Positions 26,836 to 35,359 of a DNA stretch of 64,000 nucleotides are shown here, in pieces. The notes under the pieces were generated by a model. The model searched no databases. It saw nothing but the letters and a program-made list of their open reading frames with translations, and had not been told where the DNA came from. A program made the position numbers and the translations under genes. Source of the DNA: Bin55 sp964511425 (lineage in GTDB: Bacteria > Pseudomonadota > Gammaproteobacteria > Pseudomonadales > Azotimanducaceae); the NCBI GenBank assembly GCA_964511425.1, contig CAZEFI010000005.1, forward strand, positions 1-64,000, given 5' to 3'. Numbering within the stretch: position 1 is the stretch's first letter; every line of letters begins with the position of its first letter.

Positions 26836-27560
26836 CACGAAAGACCGCTTTAGTAACTGGTGCAAGTCGAGGAATTGGAAAAGCAATCGCGCAACGCTTA
26901 GCTGCCGATGGTTTTTTTGTGTTCGGAACTGCGACTACACAATCAGGAGTCGATCTCATAGCAACCGAACTAGGCAAGTTTGGTTGTGGACTTCAATTGC
27001 AATTGACGGATGCAAATTCGATCACGAGCGCATTACAACACATAAAAGATTCAAACAATACTGTCTCCGTTCTGGTAAATAACGCGGGAGTTACCAAAGA
27101 TAACCTCATGCTCAGAATGTCTGACAGCATGTGGGATGATGTAGTAGATACAAATCTCACTGGTATGTTTCGAATTACCAAACCGTTACTTCGAGGTATG
27201 CTGAAGAGTCAATGGGGACGTATTGTCAACATCGGATCTGTAGTCGCTCGGCTAGGAAACTCGGGTCAAGTTAATTACTGCGCGACCAAAGCTGGAATAG
27301 AAGGATTTACTCGTGCACTCGCGACGGAAGTTGCGTCTCGAGGGATCACGGTAAATTGCGTAGCCCCGGGGTATATTTCGACTGATATGACTTCCGATCT
27401 CCGCGAATCCGTGGTTACCGATCTTATCTCGCGGATTCCTTTGGGACGCATTGGAACACCCGACGACATCGCTAACACGGTCGCGTTTCTTGTAAGTTCG
27501 GAAGCGAATTACATTACCGGTCAAACCATACACGTGAACGGTGGTCTGTTCTCGTCTTAG
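26832..27560 (+). CDS. fabG: 3-oxoacyl-ACP reductase
   Basis: NADPH-dependent short-chain dehydrogenase of fatty acid elongation. It shows the cofactor motif TGASRGIGKAIA (9-20), NNAGVTKD, Ser 136 in NIGSVV, and the YxxxK pair in NYCATKAG (Tyr about 149, Lys about 153), then VNCVAPGYISTDMT and the late ITGQTIHVNGG. Length and position between fabD and acpP are canonical. Confidence 0.96.
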   Translation: MTRKTALVTGASRGIGKAIAQRLAADGFFVFGTATTQSGVDLIATELGKFGCGLQLQLTDANSITSALQHIKDSNNTVSVLVNNAGVTKDNLMLRMSDSMWDDVVDTNLTGMFRITKPLLRGMLKSQWGRIVNIGSVVARLGNSGQVNYCATKAGIEGFTRALATEVASRGITVNCVAPGYISTDMTSDLRESVVTDLISRIPLGRIGTPDDIANTVAFLVSSEANYITGQTIHVNGGLFSS

Positions 27561-27633
27561 GAAACACGTACCGCGACGGGACACGAATCCATGAAACCCG
27601 TACCGCGACGGGACACGAATCCATGAAACCCGT
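27561..27633. repeat. 32-bp tandem repeat between fabG and acpP
   Basis: Two perfect consecutive copies of a 32-bp unit (27567-27598 and 27599-27630) begin CGTACCGCGACGGG and end CATGAAACC; a GAAAC fragment before and CGT after extend the periodicity. Each unit can fold ACGGG with CCCGT, and the junction also pairs CCCGT with ACGGG around ACCGCG. It starts right behind the fabG stop and about 100 bp before acpP. Confidence 0.85.
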
Positions 27634-27736
27634 CGTACAGTGATAACGGACTTTGCCGGATAATTCCCTAAAATACGCATACCCGGAAAGGGACCATTGT
27701 TTTTCATAACACCGAGATACGGAGACCTATACACGA

Positions 27737-28000
27737 ATGAGTTCTATTGAAGAGCGCGTAAAAAGACTGATAGCCGAACAACTAAAGAGCGAGCTGAAAG
27801 ATGTGACTGACGAAGCTTCTCTCATGGACGATCTCGGTGCCGATTCGCTGGACACTGTCGAGTTAGTAATGGCATTAGAGGAAGAATTCGAAACTGAGAT
27901 TCCCGACGAAGATGCGGAACGTATTGCCACGGTGAAACAGGTAATCGATTACATCAAGGACCAATTAGCGAACACCTCCGAATCTTCTGACAACGACTAA
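27737..28000 (+). CDS. acpP: Acyl carrier protein
   Basis: Carries growing acyl chains on a phosphopantetheine arm. The attachment motif DDLGADSLDTVELVMALEEEFE is intact with Ser at residue 37. The protein is acidic throughout and has an eight-residue acidic/serine tail (TSESSDND) beyond the usual end. ATG 27737 is the start. The 176-bp gap after fabG contains the tandem repeat and presumably a separate acpP promoter, since this protein is needed in large excess. Confidence 0.97.
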   Translation: MSSIEERVKRLIAEQLKSELKDVTDEASLMDDLGADSLDTVELVMALEEEFETEIPDEDAERIATVKQVIDYIKDQLANTSESSDND

Positions 28001-28016
28001 TATTTTCGGTGTTGTC
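27989..28016 (+). terminator. acpP: Weak hairpin over the acpP stop codon
   Basis: GACAAC (27989-27994) can pair with GTTGTC (28011-28016) around the stop codon, followed by GTTCT. The loop is 16 nt and there is no proper T-run, so it is at best a weak or partial terminator between acpP and fabF. Confidence 0.25.
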
Positions 28017-28072
28017 GTTCTATCGCATTTCCCGATTCCTATGGAGTCGAACCCTCACTAAATACATTCAAA

Positions 28073-29305
28073 ATGACTAGGTCACGTGTTGTTGTGACTG
28101 GCATGGGGGCGTTAACCCCCATCGGCAACACGGTCGAAGAAACTTGGAAAAACGCACTAGAGGGCGTCAGTGGTGTTGCTCCAATTGATTCGTTTGACAC
28201 CAAGGACCATCGTGTAAAGATTGGAGCTCGGGTAAAGAACTTCAATGTAGAGGAGCACTTCAAGTCGAAACTGGCGAAGAGGTACGATGAGTTTATTCAG
28301 TTAGGATACGCCTCAGCCGCTCAAGCTATAGAACAATCGGGGATTCACCTTTGTGCCGATTTGTCCAATTTCGGCGTCGCGTTTGGTTCGGGAATTGGTG
28401 GTATTCGAATGATTTGTTCACAACACCAAGTGTTGTTAGATAAGGGACCACGTCGGGTATCACCGTTCTTTGTACCGTCAAGTATTGTGAACATGATTGC
28501 TGGTCAGGTTTCAATTGATTACGGTCTCGGGGGACCAAATATTTCCATAGTAACAGCTTGCACGACAGGCTGCCACAACATCGGAGTTGGTGTCCGTATG
28601 ATTCAATGTGGGGACGCGTCGGGTATGGTTGTAGGAGGTGCGGAATGGTCAACGTGTCCATTGTCGGTTGCTGGATTCGCTTCGATGAAAGCTCTATCGA
28701 CGCGGAATGACGAACCTGAACGAGCGAGTCGTCCTTGGGATCGTGCGCGAGACGGGTTCGTGTTAGGAGATGGAGCAGGTTGTTTGGTTATTGAGTCCTA
28801 TGAACATGCGATCGGACGTGGTGCTGAAATTCTTGCAGAAATCGTCGGTTTTGGAATGAGTGCCGATGCACACCACATAACCGGCCCACCAGAAGATGGG
28901 AAAGGTGCGATCGCCGCGATGCAACGTGCTCTCGCGGATGCAGAATTGGCACCAGAACAAATAGACTATATTAACGCTCACGGAACGTCGACACCATTGG
29001 GAGACATCGCTGAAACGAAAGCTATCAAATCGGTTTTTGGGTCGGACACGTCTATTCCGATTAATTCGACAAAGTCGATGTTCGGTCACTTACTTGGCGC
29101 GGCGGGTGCGGTTGAAGCAATCATCTCAATTCAAACTATTCGGGAGCAATGTGCCCACCCAACGATCAATCTTGAGGATCCAGACGAGGATTGCGACCTA
29201 GACTTCATACCGTTGGAAGCTAGGGACATTCCGGCAAAGTACTCGCTGAGTAATTCGTTCGGGTTCGGCGGTACCAACGGAACTTTGATTTTTCGCGCAG
29301 TGTAG
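28073..29305 (+). CDS. fabF: 3-oxoacyl-ACP synthase II
   Basis: Condensing enzyme of fatty acid elongation. The catalytic triad is visible: Cys 163 in TACTTGCHNIG, His in NAHGTSTPLGD and His in SMFGHLLGAAGAVEAI. VVVTGMGALTPIGN at the start and FGFGGTNGTL at the end are family landmarks. At 410 residues it matches FabF. The start is ATG 28073. In enterobacteria and pseudomonads pabC follows; here mltG comes directly after 2 bp. Confidence 0.96.
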   Translation: MTRSRVVVTGMGALTPIGNTVEETWKNALEGVSGVAPIDSFDTKDHRVKIGARVKNFNVEEHFKSKLAKRYDEFIQLGYASAAQAIEQSGIHLCADLSNFGVAFGSGIGGIRMICSQHQVLLDKGPRRVSPFFVPSSIVNMIAGQVSIDYGLGGPNISIVTACTTGCHNIGVGVRMIQCGDASGMVVGGAEWSTCPLSVAGFASMKALSTRNDEPERASRPWDRARDGFVLGDGAGCLVIESYEHAIGRGAEILAEIVGFGMSADAHHITGPPEDGKGAIAAMQRALADAELAPEQIDYINAHGTSTPLGDIAETKAIKSVFGSDTSIPINSTKSMFGHLLGAAGAVEAIISIQTIREQCAHPTINLEDPDEDCDLDFIPLEARDIPAKYSLSNSFGFGGTNGTLIFRAV

Positions 29306-29307
29306 TC

Positions 29308-30342
29308 GTGCGACCTCTCAATCGTTACCGGATAACGGCGACGTTGGTAGTCTTGACATGCATGTTTGGCGTAACGGTTCTCTGCCATTACGAAGCGTGG
29401 AAACACCACGAATTTCATGTGCTGGATGCGAAGTCCGTTGATATTGAACCTGGTGATTCCTTTGCAGACATCGTTTCCAACCTACATGCGATTGGATTAA
29501 TTCAGAATGTTGGATACTTTGAGTTTCTAGCTCGTATGTCAAGCTCTACCGGTTCAATCCAAGCTGGAGAGTATTCCTTTTCAGGTACGTACACCCCTAC
29601 AAGCTTACTGCACAATCTAGTGCAGGGAAACGTGGTCACACGTACTCTCACCTTTCCAGAAGGTGGTACTTTGAAAGAATTTTTACGTGTTTTGGAAACG
29701 GCCCCAAAGATTGACTTTGACGTCGCCAATTTGGATGTAGAAACTGCACTGTCGGCACTGGGTGTTGAAAATACCGTGGGAATAATACCTTCAAACCACG
29801 GAGAGGGTTGGTTTTTTCCAGACACCTATCAATATGCCACGTCCACACGCGCCTCGGAAGTCCTGCGAGTCGCGCACTCCAAAATGAAAGAAGAACTGCT
29901 TGACGCTTGGCAAACTCGAGATCAATCTTCTCCATTATCTACTCCATACGAATTGCTAATCTTAGCATCAATCATCGAAAAGGAGTCAGGAGTAGTCGAG
30001 GATCAAGAACAGATTAGCGGAGTGTTCTCTCGGCGACTACGTAAGAGAATGCGTTTACAAGCAGATCCGACGGTGATTTATGGGCTCGGTGATACATTTA
30101 CGGGTGACCTTACCCGAGCTCACCTTAATGAAGACCATCCCTACAACACGTACCGACATTACGGCCTACCACCAACTCCGATTGCCGCACCTAGCCATGC
30201 TACACTTCACGCAGCAGCAAATCCAGATGCCGGAAATTCACTGTACTTTGTTGCGCGAGGAGACGGGACTAGTGAATTTTCGGCGACTCTTGAAGAGCAC
30301 AATCGCGCGGTACGTAAGTACCAGCTCAACCGAGGCAATTGA
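29308..30342 (+). CDS. mltG: Endolytic murein transglycosylase MltG
   Basis: Inner-membrane lytic transglycosylase that cuts nascent peptidoglycan strands. It has a short cytoplasmic N-terminus, one transmembrane helix (about 9-27), a LysM-like region, then the YceG catalytic domain with LILASIIEKESG (catalytic Glu about 224), RLRKRMRLQADPTVIYG and YNTYRHYGLPPTPIA. The start is GTG 29308, 2 bp after fabF. Canonical proteins read EKETG; here it is EKESG. tmk follows without a gap. Confidence 0.94.
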   Translation: MRPLNRYRITATLVVLTCMFGVTVLCHYEAWKHHEFHVLDAKSVDIEPGDSFADIVSNLHAIGLIQNVGYFEFLARMSSSTGSIQAGEYSFSGTYTPTSLLHNLVQGNVVTRTLTFPEGGTLKEFLRVLETAPKIDFDVANLDVETALSALGVENTVGIIPSNHGEGWFFPDTYQYATSTRASEVLRVAHSKMKEELLDAWQTRDQSSPLSTPYELLILASIIEKESGVVEDQEQISGVFSRRLRKRMRLQADPTVIYGLGDTFTGDLTRAHLNEDHPYNTYRHYGLPPTPIAAPSHATLHAAANPDAGNSLYFVARGDGTSEFSATLEEHNRAVRKYQLNRGN

Positions 30343-30972
30343 ATGAGTAAGAGAGGTCAGTTTATCACTTTGGAAGGTGTAGATGGAGTTGGGAAGAGTA
30401 CTGTGGTGCCATATATTGAAAAGGTTATGTGCGACCAGAACATTCCTTACTTTATTACGCGAGAACCTGGTGGAACTCCACTCGCGGAAGGTATTCGAAA
30501 TTTGTTGCTATCGGATTGGGATGAAGTAGTATCAGCTGAAGCGGAATTGTTTCTCATGTTCGCTGCGCGTGCGCAACATGTCGCGGAAGTCATCAAACCT
30601 CACATAGCGGCCGGTACTTGGGTAATCTGCGAACGCTTTACCGACGCGTCGTTTGCCTATCAAGGTGGAGGCAGGAGGCTTTCACTTAGTTTTGTCGAAC
30701 GACTCGCCGACGCAGTGCACTCCGATTGTTGGCCCGATCTCACCATTTATCTAGATATTGAAGTAGAAACAGCACTAAAGCGACGGGCACATCGTACGCA
30801 GGATCGGATTGAAAAAGAAACGATTGACTTTTTCGAGGTTGCAAGAAACACGTACCTGCAACTCGCGGAAACCAATTCTCGAATCAAAAAAATAGACGCT
30901 AGCGTTCCATTACCAGAGCTAACCCGCACAGTTGCACAGGTGGTGGAGGACTTTGTATCTAAAACTTTATGA
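30343..30972 (+). CDS. tmk: Thymidylate kinase
   Basis: Phosphorylates dTMP to dTDP. The P-loop LEGVDGVGKST (10-20), the DR-type motif as ERFTDASFAYQGGGR and REPGGTPLAEGIR are visible, with the lid around RRAHRTQDRIE. At 209 residues length is standard. It is sandwiched between mltG (adjacent) and holB (4-bp overlap), the usual gammaproteobacterial order. Confidence 0.96.
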   Translation: MSKRGQFITLEGVDGVGKSTVVPYIEKVMCDQNIPYFITREPGGTPLAEGIRNLLLSDWDEVVSAEAELFLMFAARAQHVAEVIKPHIAAGTWVICERFTDASFAYQGGGRRLSLSFVERLADAVHSDCWPDLTIYLDIEVETALKRRAHRTQDRIEKETIDFFEVARNTYLQLAETNSRIKKIDASVPLPELTRTVAQVVEDFVSKTL

Positions 30973-31862
30973 TTACAACTTATCCTTGGATTGAACATAA
31001 ACTTGAAGAGGTAACTCGCGGTGAGTTCATAGATCGATTACCGCACGCGTTGTTGATCGATGCGTATCCCAACTGGGGAGTCGAGGAACTCGCTTGTAGA
31101 CTAACTCAAAAGATCGTCGGACTAGACGGAGATCCCAGAGAGGTTCCTCATCCTGATGTACTGTGGTTGAGGCCTGAAAAGGCAACACTGAAAATTGAAC
31201 ATGTACGGGATGCCATCGATTTTGTCCATTTGTCAACACAGGTAGCTGGTAGAAAAGTTGCGGTGTTGGAGTCCATTGAACTGGCCAGTATTCCAGCATC
31301 AAATGCCTTGCTAAAGTCCCTAGAAGAGCCACCGTCCAATGTTCATTGGATCCTTACAACCACGGCTTACAATGTGTTACTGCCAACCATTCGTAGTCGT
31401 TGTCGTCGAATACATTTGCACAATGCACTCGGAGATGATATCGAACATTGGTTGCTTACCAATGGGGTATCTGCGGACGAAATCGAAAATCTAATGATCG
31501 AGTTTGGTGGAGCCCCTTTCGCGATTCAGAACGCGGTCGAATTAAAGCAACAGTCCCTTCGTACGTATTTGTTGCAGGGGTGGCGTGAAAAATCTGTGGA
31601 TCTCAGTATCGCTAATGTTCTAAAGGAGCAGGACTTTTATGAACTATTAGCGCGGTGGATGCGTATTACCGCTAGAGTTATTCACAATGACAATGGAGAA
31701 GCACCGTTCAAATTTTGGGATGATCTTGTAGCTACGCGTCGAGCCGCTCACGAACAAGGGAACCTCAATCGCCAGATTCAGATCGAGCGATTATTGATTC
31801 ACTGGTTTCGCATGAAACACAAAATCCGGCGGCGCAATGCTGCAAAAAGGACTATACGGTAG
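30969..31862 (+). CDS. holB: DNA polymerase III delta' subunit
   Basis: Clamp-loader subunit. The AAA+ fold is seen through HALLIDAYPNWGVEELA (no intact P-loop, as is normal for delta'), the region around HPDVLWLRPE, SNALLKSLEEPPSNVHWILTT (box VII-like, with the conserved LEEPP) and the sensor block TIRSRCRRIHL. Length is close to the family at 297 residues. It usually precedes a PilZ gene and tatD, but here it instead runs 11 bp into the 3' end of pepQ on the opposite strand. Confidence 0.92.
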   Translation: MITTYPWIEHKLEEVTRGEFIDRLPHALLIDAYPNWGVEELACRLTQKIVGLDGDPREVPHPDVLWLRPEKATLKIEHVRDAIDFVHLSTQVAGRKVAVLESIELASIPASNALLKSLEEPPSNVHWILTTTAYNVLLPTIRSRCRRIHLHNALGDDIEHWLLTNGVSADEIENLMIEFGGAPFAIQNAVELKQQSLRTYLLQGWREKSVDLSIANVLKEQDFYELLARWMRITARVIHNDNGEAPFKFWDDLVATRRAAHEQGNLNRQIQIERLLIHWFRMKHKIRRRNAAKRTIR

Positions 31863-33177
31863 CAAAAGAATCTCGGGTGAAGTTTCGTATACCGTCAGCT
31901 TGCACGAGAACGTTATCTTCAATACGTACACCGCCGTAGGGTATAAGGCGTTCTACCAGATTCCAGTTAATGTCTTTGTGTCCGCGTACGCGTTCGAGTA
32001 GAACGGGAATAAAGTAAATCCCTGGTTCAACAGTAAATATGAGATTATTTTCTATTCGACGAATGAGTCGGAGCGACGGAAATCTACTGGGAGGTTTCCC
32101 TTCGGTGCCAGCATCGTCGATGATGTGACCACCAATATCATGAGTTTGTAAGCCTAGTAAGTGCCCCGTACCGTGAGGGTAAAAGGTGTCTGTTAACTGC
32201 TGCTCTACGGCCGCCGCTGCACTGCAAGTTACGATCTGCTGTGCGACCAAAACGTCGGCCATTGCGCGATGGGCGCACTCGTGAAACTCGACAAAATCCT
32301 TTAGCTCAGGTATCAGAGCAATGAGTGATTGTTGGGCTTTGTCGACGGAAGAAACGAGGTCCGCAAATTCATCGTTGGGATTCGCACTGTATGTACGGGT
32401 AATATCGGAGTGGTAACATCGATTCTTTGCCCCAGCGTCTATCAAGAAGCTGAGTCGCTTCGCCGGTGGGTCTCGATCATAGTGTTGATAGTGCAACGTA
32501 CTACTGTGCTCGTTCAGTGCGACGATGTTAGGGTAGGGTAGATCGTGATGGACGTGCTTAGTTCGTTCTTGATACGCAAGATGGATTTCAAATTCACTTC
32601 CCCCAGCTTCAAAGCAATCGTACGCAGCTAAATGCCCTTGAACTGCAATAGCTGTAGCTTTTGAAATCTGCGACACCTCAAACGGCGTCTTGAAGCCACG
32701 TGTGAAAGCTAGTTGATTCTGAAGTACTATCCCTGGAATTTCAACTTGATCAAGTTCCGTATATCTTGTCGGTGTCGTCCCAAAATAAGCTACTCGCGAA
32801 AATTTTGCCAAATACTCTAAGCACGCTTGTTCCAAAGCCGGTCGCGTCGAATAGCTTTCACAATCAAAGTGCTCCAACAGCCAGTCAGGAACAGACGCGG
32901 GAAGGTACCAAAAGTCAGCTGGAGAATACCACAGAAGTTTTGGTCGAGCGGTCCCATTCAACAAGAGTAAGCAGTGCTCGCTGCTTTCCGCGACGGTCCA
33001 TCGAAGAAATTGAGGGTTTGCATGGAATGGGGGCGATTGATCATCGTCGTGGTACAAGGTGTTCGTACCCGCGGCGATAAGAGCACCGTCGAAGTGATTC
33101 TGCCGTAATTTCTCAATCCACAATTGGGAAATCGTCGCGAGGTGATCTTTGAATAGACCCTGAGTGCTAGCGTCCAT
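31852..33177 (-). CDS. pepQ: Xaa-Pro dipeptidase PepQ (M24 family)
   Basis: Pita-bread metallopeptidase cleaving Xaa-Pro dipeptides. The metal-binding residues are visible in LIDAGAKNRCYHSDITRTYS (two Asp), HGTGHLLGLQTHDIGGH (His), FTVEPGIYFIP (Glu) and YGGVRIEDNVLV (Glu). The C-terminal half follows E. coli PepQ closely in order and spacing of blocks, and 441 residues match its length. The start is ATG at 33175-33177. It converges on holB with an 11-bp overlap. Confidence 0.92.
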   Translation of the reverse strand: MDASTQGLFKDHLATISQLWIEKLRQNHFDGALIAAGTNTLYHDDDQSPPFHANPQFLRWTVAESSEHCLLLLNGTARPKLLWYSPADFWYLPASVPDWLLEHFDCESYSTRPALEQACLEYLAKFSRVAYFGTTPTRYTELDQVEIPGIVLQNQLAFTRGFKTPFEVSQISKATAIAVQGHLAAYDCFEAGGSEFEIHLAYQERTKHVHHDLPYPNIVALNEHSSTLHYQHYDRDPPAKRLSFLIDAGAKNRCYHSDITRTYSANPNDEFADLVSSVDKAQQSLIALIPELKDFVEFHECAHRAMADVLVAQQIVTCSAAAAVEQQLTDTFYPHGTGHLLGLQTHDIGGHIIDDAGTEGKPPSRFPSLRLIRRIENNLIFTVEPGIYFIPVLLERVRGHKDINWNLVERLIPYGGVRIEDNVLVQADGIRNFTRDSFATV

Positions 33178-33289
33178 ATAAGTGATTTCTTTGGTGGTTA
33201 ACCTGTGATTCTTGATACAAATTTTAGAGACTCATACTGAATGCTACAGAACTTAAATAACTGTACATTAAAATACTATATCGATCCGT

Positions 33290-33312
33290 GGTGTACCTTA
33301 TCGATTTACACC
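33290..33312. promoter_or_regulatory. Inverted repeat in the pepQ / small membrane protein intergenic region
   Basis: GGTGTA (33290-33295) and TACACC (33307-33312) flank an 11-nt spacer. The 7-mer TATCGAT occurs just before it and again inside the spacer. It lies about 110 bp from each flanking start and could be an operator for either gene. Support is symmetry only; nothing else stands out in 33178-33423. Confidence 0.3.
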
Positions 33313-33423
33313 GGGCATGCGTGCTTTAAGTTATCAATTCTATAAGTACTTTTCATTCCTTCCTGAGACCATTGAACGACATCATATAATTTGAACTCAA
33401 ACTATTTTTTTCGAAAGTAGAGT

Positions 33424-33840
33424 ATGACAAACGATCAGGCGAATCCTATAAAGCAATTCAGTATCCCGCGTGGTTTGATTCTGATAGTTGTATTTTTTGT
33501 ACTAGTTATTGGTCTCATTTTCTTACCGAAACTTTTGTCAGAGCGACTCGAAGCCCCCACGTATGCTCTTGATGATAGTATTGGGGGCACGTACACTATT
33601 GGCTGTTTCACAGATGGTTGTATCGTGTCCGATATTAAGCCCGATGGCGCGATAACGAGTTTTCGCATCACCGGTCCGTTGTCCTATCGTGACCTTCGAC
33701 TAAATTACGTCGGTTGTGTTTCTAAAGAAAACTTTACGTTCGTAACGTACGAGATAACGAATAAGGGAACAGGATTCTTTGGTGGGAGAATTGCTCAAAT
33801 AGGTACACCATACTGTATAGAAATCGATGCTACTGACTAG
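33424..33840 (+). CDS. Small single-pass membrane protein of unknown function
   Basis: 138 residues: a short cytoplasmic N-terminus, one clear transmembrane helix (about 16-35, LILIVVFFVLVIGLIFLPKL) and a periplasmic domain of about 100 residues with four cysteines (in GCFTDGC, GCVSKE and PYCIEI) that could form two disulphides. The domain looks beta-rich (alternating hydrophobics, several Gly-Thr turns). I do not recognise a family. Codon use and G+C resemble the neighbours. The following 607 bp are non-coding, so it appears monocistronic. The ATG start is preceded by an A-rich region without a clear Shine-Dalgarno. Confidence 0.65.
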   Translation: MTNDQANPIKQFSIPRGLILIVVFFVLVIGLIFLPKLLSERLEAPTYALDDSIGGTYTIGCFTDGCIVSDIKPDGAITSFRITGPLSYRDLRLNYVGCVSKENFTFVTYEITNKGTGFFGGRIAQIGTPYCIEIDATD

Positions 33841-34270
33841 GATACAGTCGCTGTGAGCTTATTCACCATGGCGATGATTGCACAGGAGGTGCCCCAACTA
33901 CGTGCATAAGTAACACGACAATCGGTTCTGGTTTGCGTAGTTTTTCGGTCATGAAGATTTCCCCCTAATATTTAATTCCTTGTCACCAGTCAATCTCGGG
34001 AAGTTTTTCCGTAGTCCACAGCGGATTAATGTCCGATCTTGAAAAACATTGGGAATTCGTGCTGTGGTTCCCGCAGAGTAATCATATCTAATCTCGATCA
34101 CGTCTCGGTGGTCCATACCTTCTAATCTCCGTTTGCGTTGTGCAAGTGTCCTCGATCAGTTTTAACTCTTCGCTTTGCAGTTATCGACGTTCATATTTAA
34201 AGACTTACGCTTTATCACAAGCTCGTTTGAACTCTGTTGGACCCGTAGTAGGCGCGGTACTTCAGAGAGT

Positions 34271-34291
34271 GTTAAAGATCCATTCTTTAAC
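34271..34291. promoter_or_regulatory. Perfect 8-5-8 dyad upstream of the molybdenum hydroxylase operon
   Basis: GTTAAAGA (34271-34278), spacer TCCAT, TCTTTAAC (34284-34291): perfect 8-bp arms about 157 bp before the first gene. Its size and shape fit a dimeric transcription factor operator. Confidence 0.5.
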
Positions 34292-34312
34292 GCAGTCAAA
34301 CTGAATTCACAT

Positions 34313-34326
34313 TTTGGAATTCCAAA
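34313..34326. promoter_or_regulatory. 14-bp perfect palindrome upstream of the molybdenum hydroxylase operon
   Basis: TTTGGAATTCCAAA is a perfect palindrome 122 bp before the operon's first ATG and 21 bp after the preceding dyad. It may be a second operator site or part of the promoter. Confidence 0.45.
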
Positions 34327-34447
34327 GGGAAGATAGAAGGAAGAAGGAACGAAAATTCAAGAGAATCAATAACCAATCAAGACAGAGAGCATTAAATAAA
34401 ATTTACGTCTTAATTCACCCTTCATCCTTCGCTCGTCAGGAGATTAC

Positions 34448-35332
34448 ATGTCCAATTTTGGTTACGTCGCACCGACGACTGTAGAGGAAACGCTCTCAGT
34501 GCTGCGGCGGGCAACGGAACGAGGCCAGCGAGCTCAGATTCTTGCTGGTGGAACGGATGTAATCGTTCAATTGCGCTCATTCGACAGCTCACGTAGATTG
34601 TTTGTCGACATCAAGGCGTTACAAGAAACTAACGAAGTTCGCATCGATGGTGATCAAATATTTATTGGTGCCGCGATAGCGTCAGGAGTACTCAACGAGA
34701 ATTCGACACTTAAGACTATATTTCCAGGTTTGCTTGAAGCCGCGGATTTAATCGGATCTACGCAGATTCAAGGGCGTGCATCCATCGGTGGAAATCTGTG
34801 TAATTCGTCACCTGCTGGGGACACGATTCCGGCTTTGATCGCTAACTCCGCACAATGCTTGATTGCAATGAACGGTGGTACGCGGATGGTCCCGGCTGAG
34901 GAATTTGTAACGGGTGTAGGACGCAATTGTTTGGTTGATAATGAATTCCTACTTGGATTATTGATACCACGACCCGACGTGGGAACTGCTGATTCCTATT
35001 TGCGCTTTATACCGCGTACTGAAATGGACATCGCGGTCGCTGGCGTAGCTGTATCGGTAACCTTAAACCACACTGGAATTTGTACACAGGCGCGAGTCGC
35101 TATTGGCGCGGTTGCCCCCACACCTCTATTGGTACCATCCGCTGGTGAAGCTCTTGTCGGTACTCCTGTAGACACAAACGCTCTACAGCACGCTGCAAAG
35201 GAGTGTAGTACAGTTTCGCAACCGATTAACGATAAAAGGGGAACAATCGAGTATCGGCGTAAAGTGGTCGGCGTCCTTTGTCGCCGCGCCGGTGCAATTG
35301 CTCGGGATCGTGCATTGGTTAAACTGAACTGA
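34448..35332 (+). CDS. Molybdenum hydroxylase FAD-binding subunit (CoxM/XdhB type)
   Basis: Medium subunit of a xanthine-oxidase-family hydroxylase; binds FAD and passes electrons from the Fe-S subunit to the acceptor. The FAD motifs AGGTDVIVQLR and ASIGGNLCNSSPAGDTIPAL are clear, and the C-terminal CO dehydrogenase flavoprotein domain follows from about 180. At 294 residues it matches CoxM-like subunits. An AGGAG stands 7 bp before the ATG. It is the first gene of a four-gene operon (FAD, Fe-S, molybdenum subunit, MoaD-like). The electron acceptor is not evident. Confidence 0.92.
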   Translation: MSNFGYVAPTTVEETLSVLRRATERGQRAQILAGGTDVIVQLRSFDSSRRLFVDIKALQETNEVRIDGDQIFIGAAIASGVLNENSTLKTIFPGLLEAADLIGSTQIQGRASIGGNLCNSSPAGDTIPALIANSAQCLIAMNGGTRMVPAEEFVTGVGRNCLVDNEFLLGLLIPRPDVGTADSYLRFIPRTEMDIAVAGVAVSVTLNHTGICTQARVAIGAVAPTPLLVPSAGEALVGTPVDTNALQHAAKECSTVSQPINDKRGTIEYRRKVVGVLCRRAGAIARDRALVKLN

Positions 35333-35359
35333 GAGAAAAAATTAGAACAAAAGGATGTT

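Larger units (their letters stand above)
33841..34447. promoter_or_regulatory. 607-bp non-coding region upstream of the molybdenum hydroxylase operon
   Basis: No open frame of note is present on either strand. The 3' 180 bp hold two operator-like dyads (listed separately) and a purine-rich A/G tract at about 34326-34400, then AGGAG just before the ATG at 34448. The 5' part has nothing that I recognise and could be a decayed gene. Confidence 0.5.

Noticed and set aside
27561..27633. CRISPR array
   Set aside because: The two 32-bp copies are directly adjacent with no spacers and no cas genes nearby.
33841..34270. Degraded gene upstream of the molybdenum hydroxylase operon
   Set aside because: Possible in principle, but I could not find frame-shifted segments resembling any known protein.
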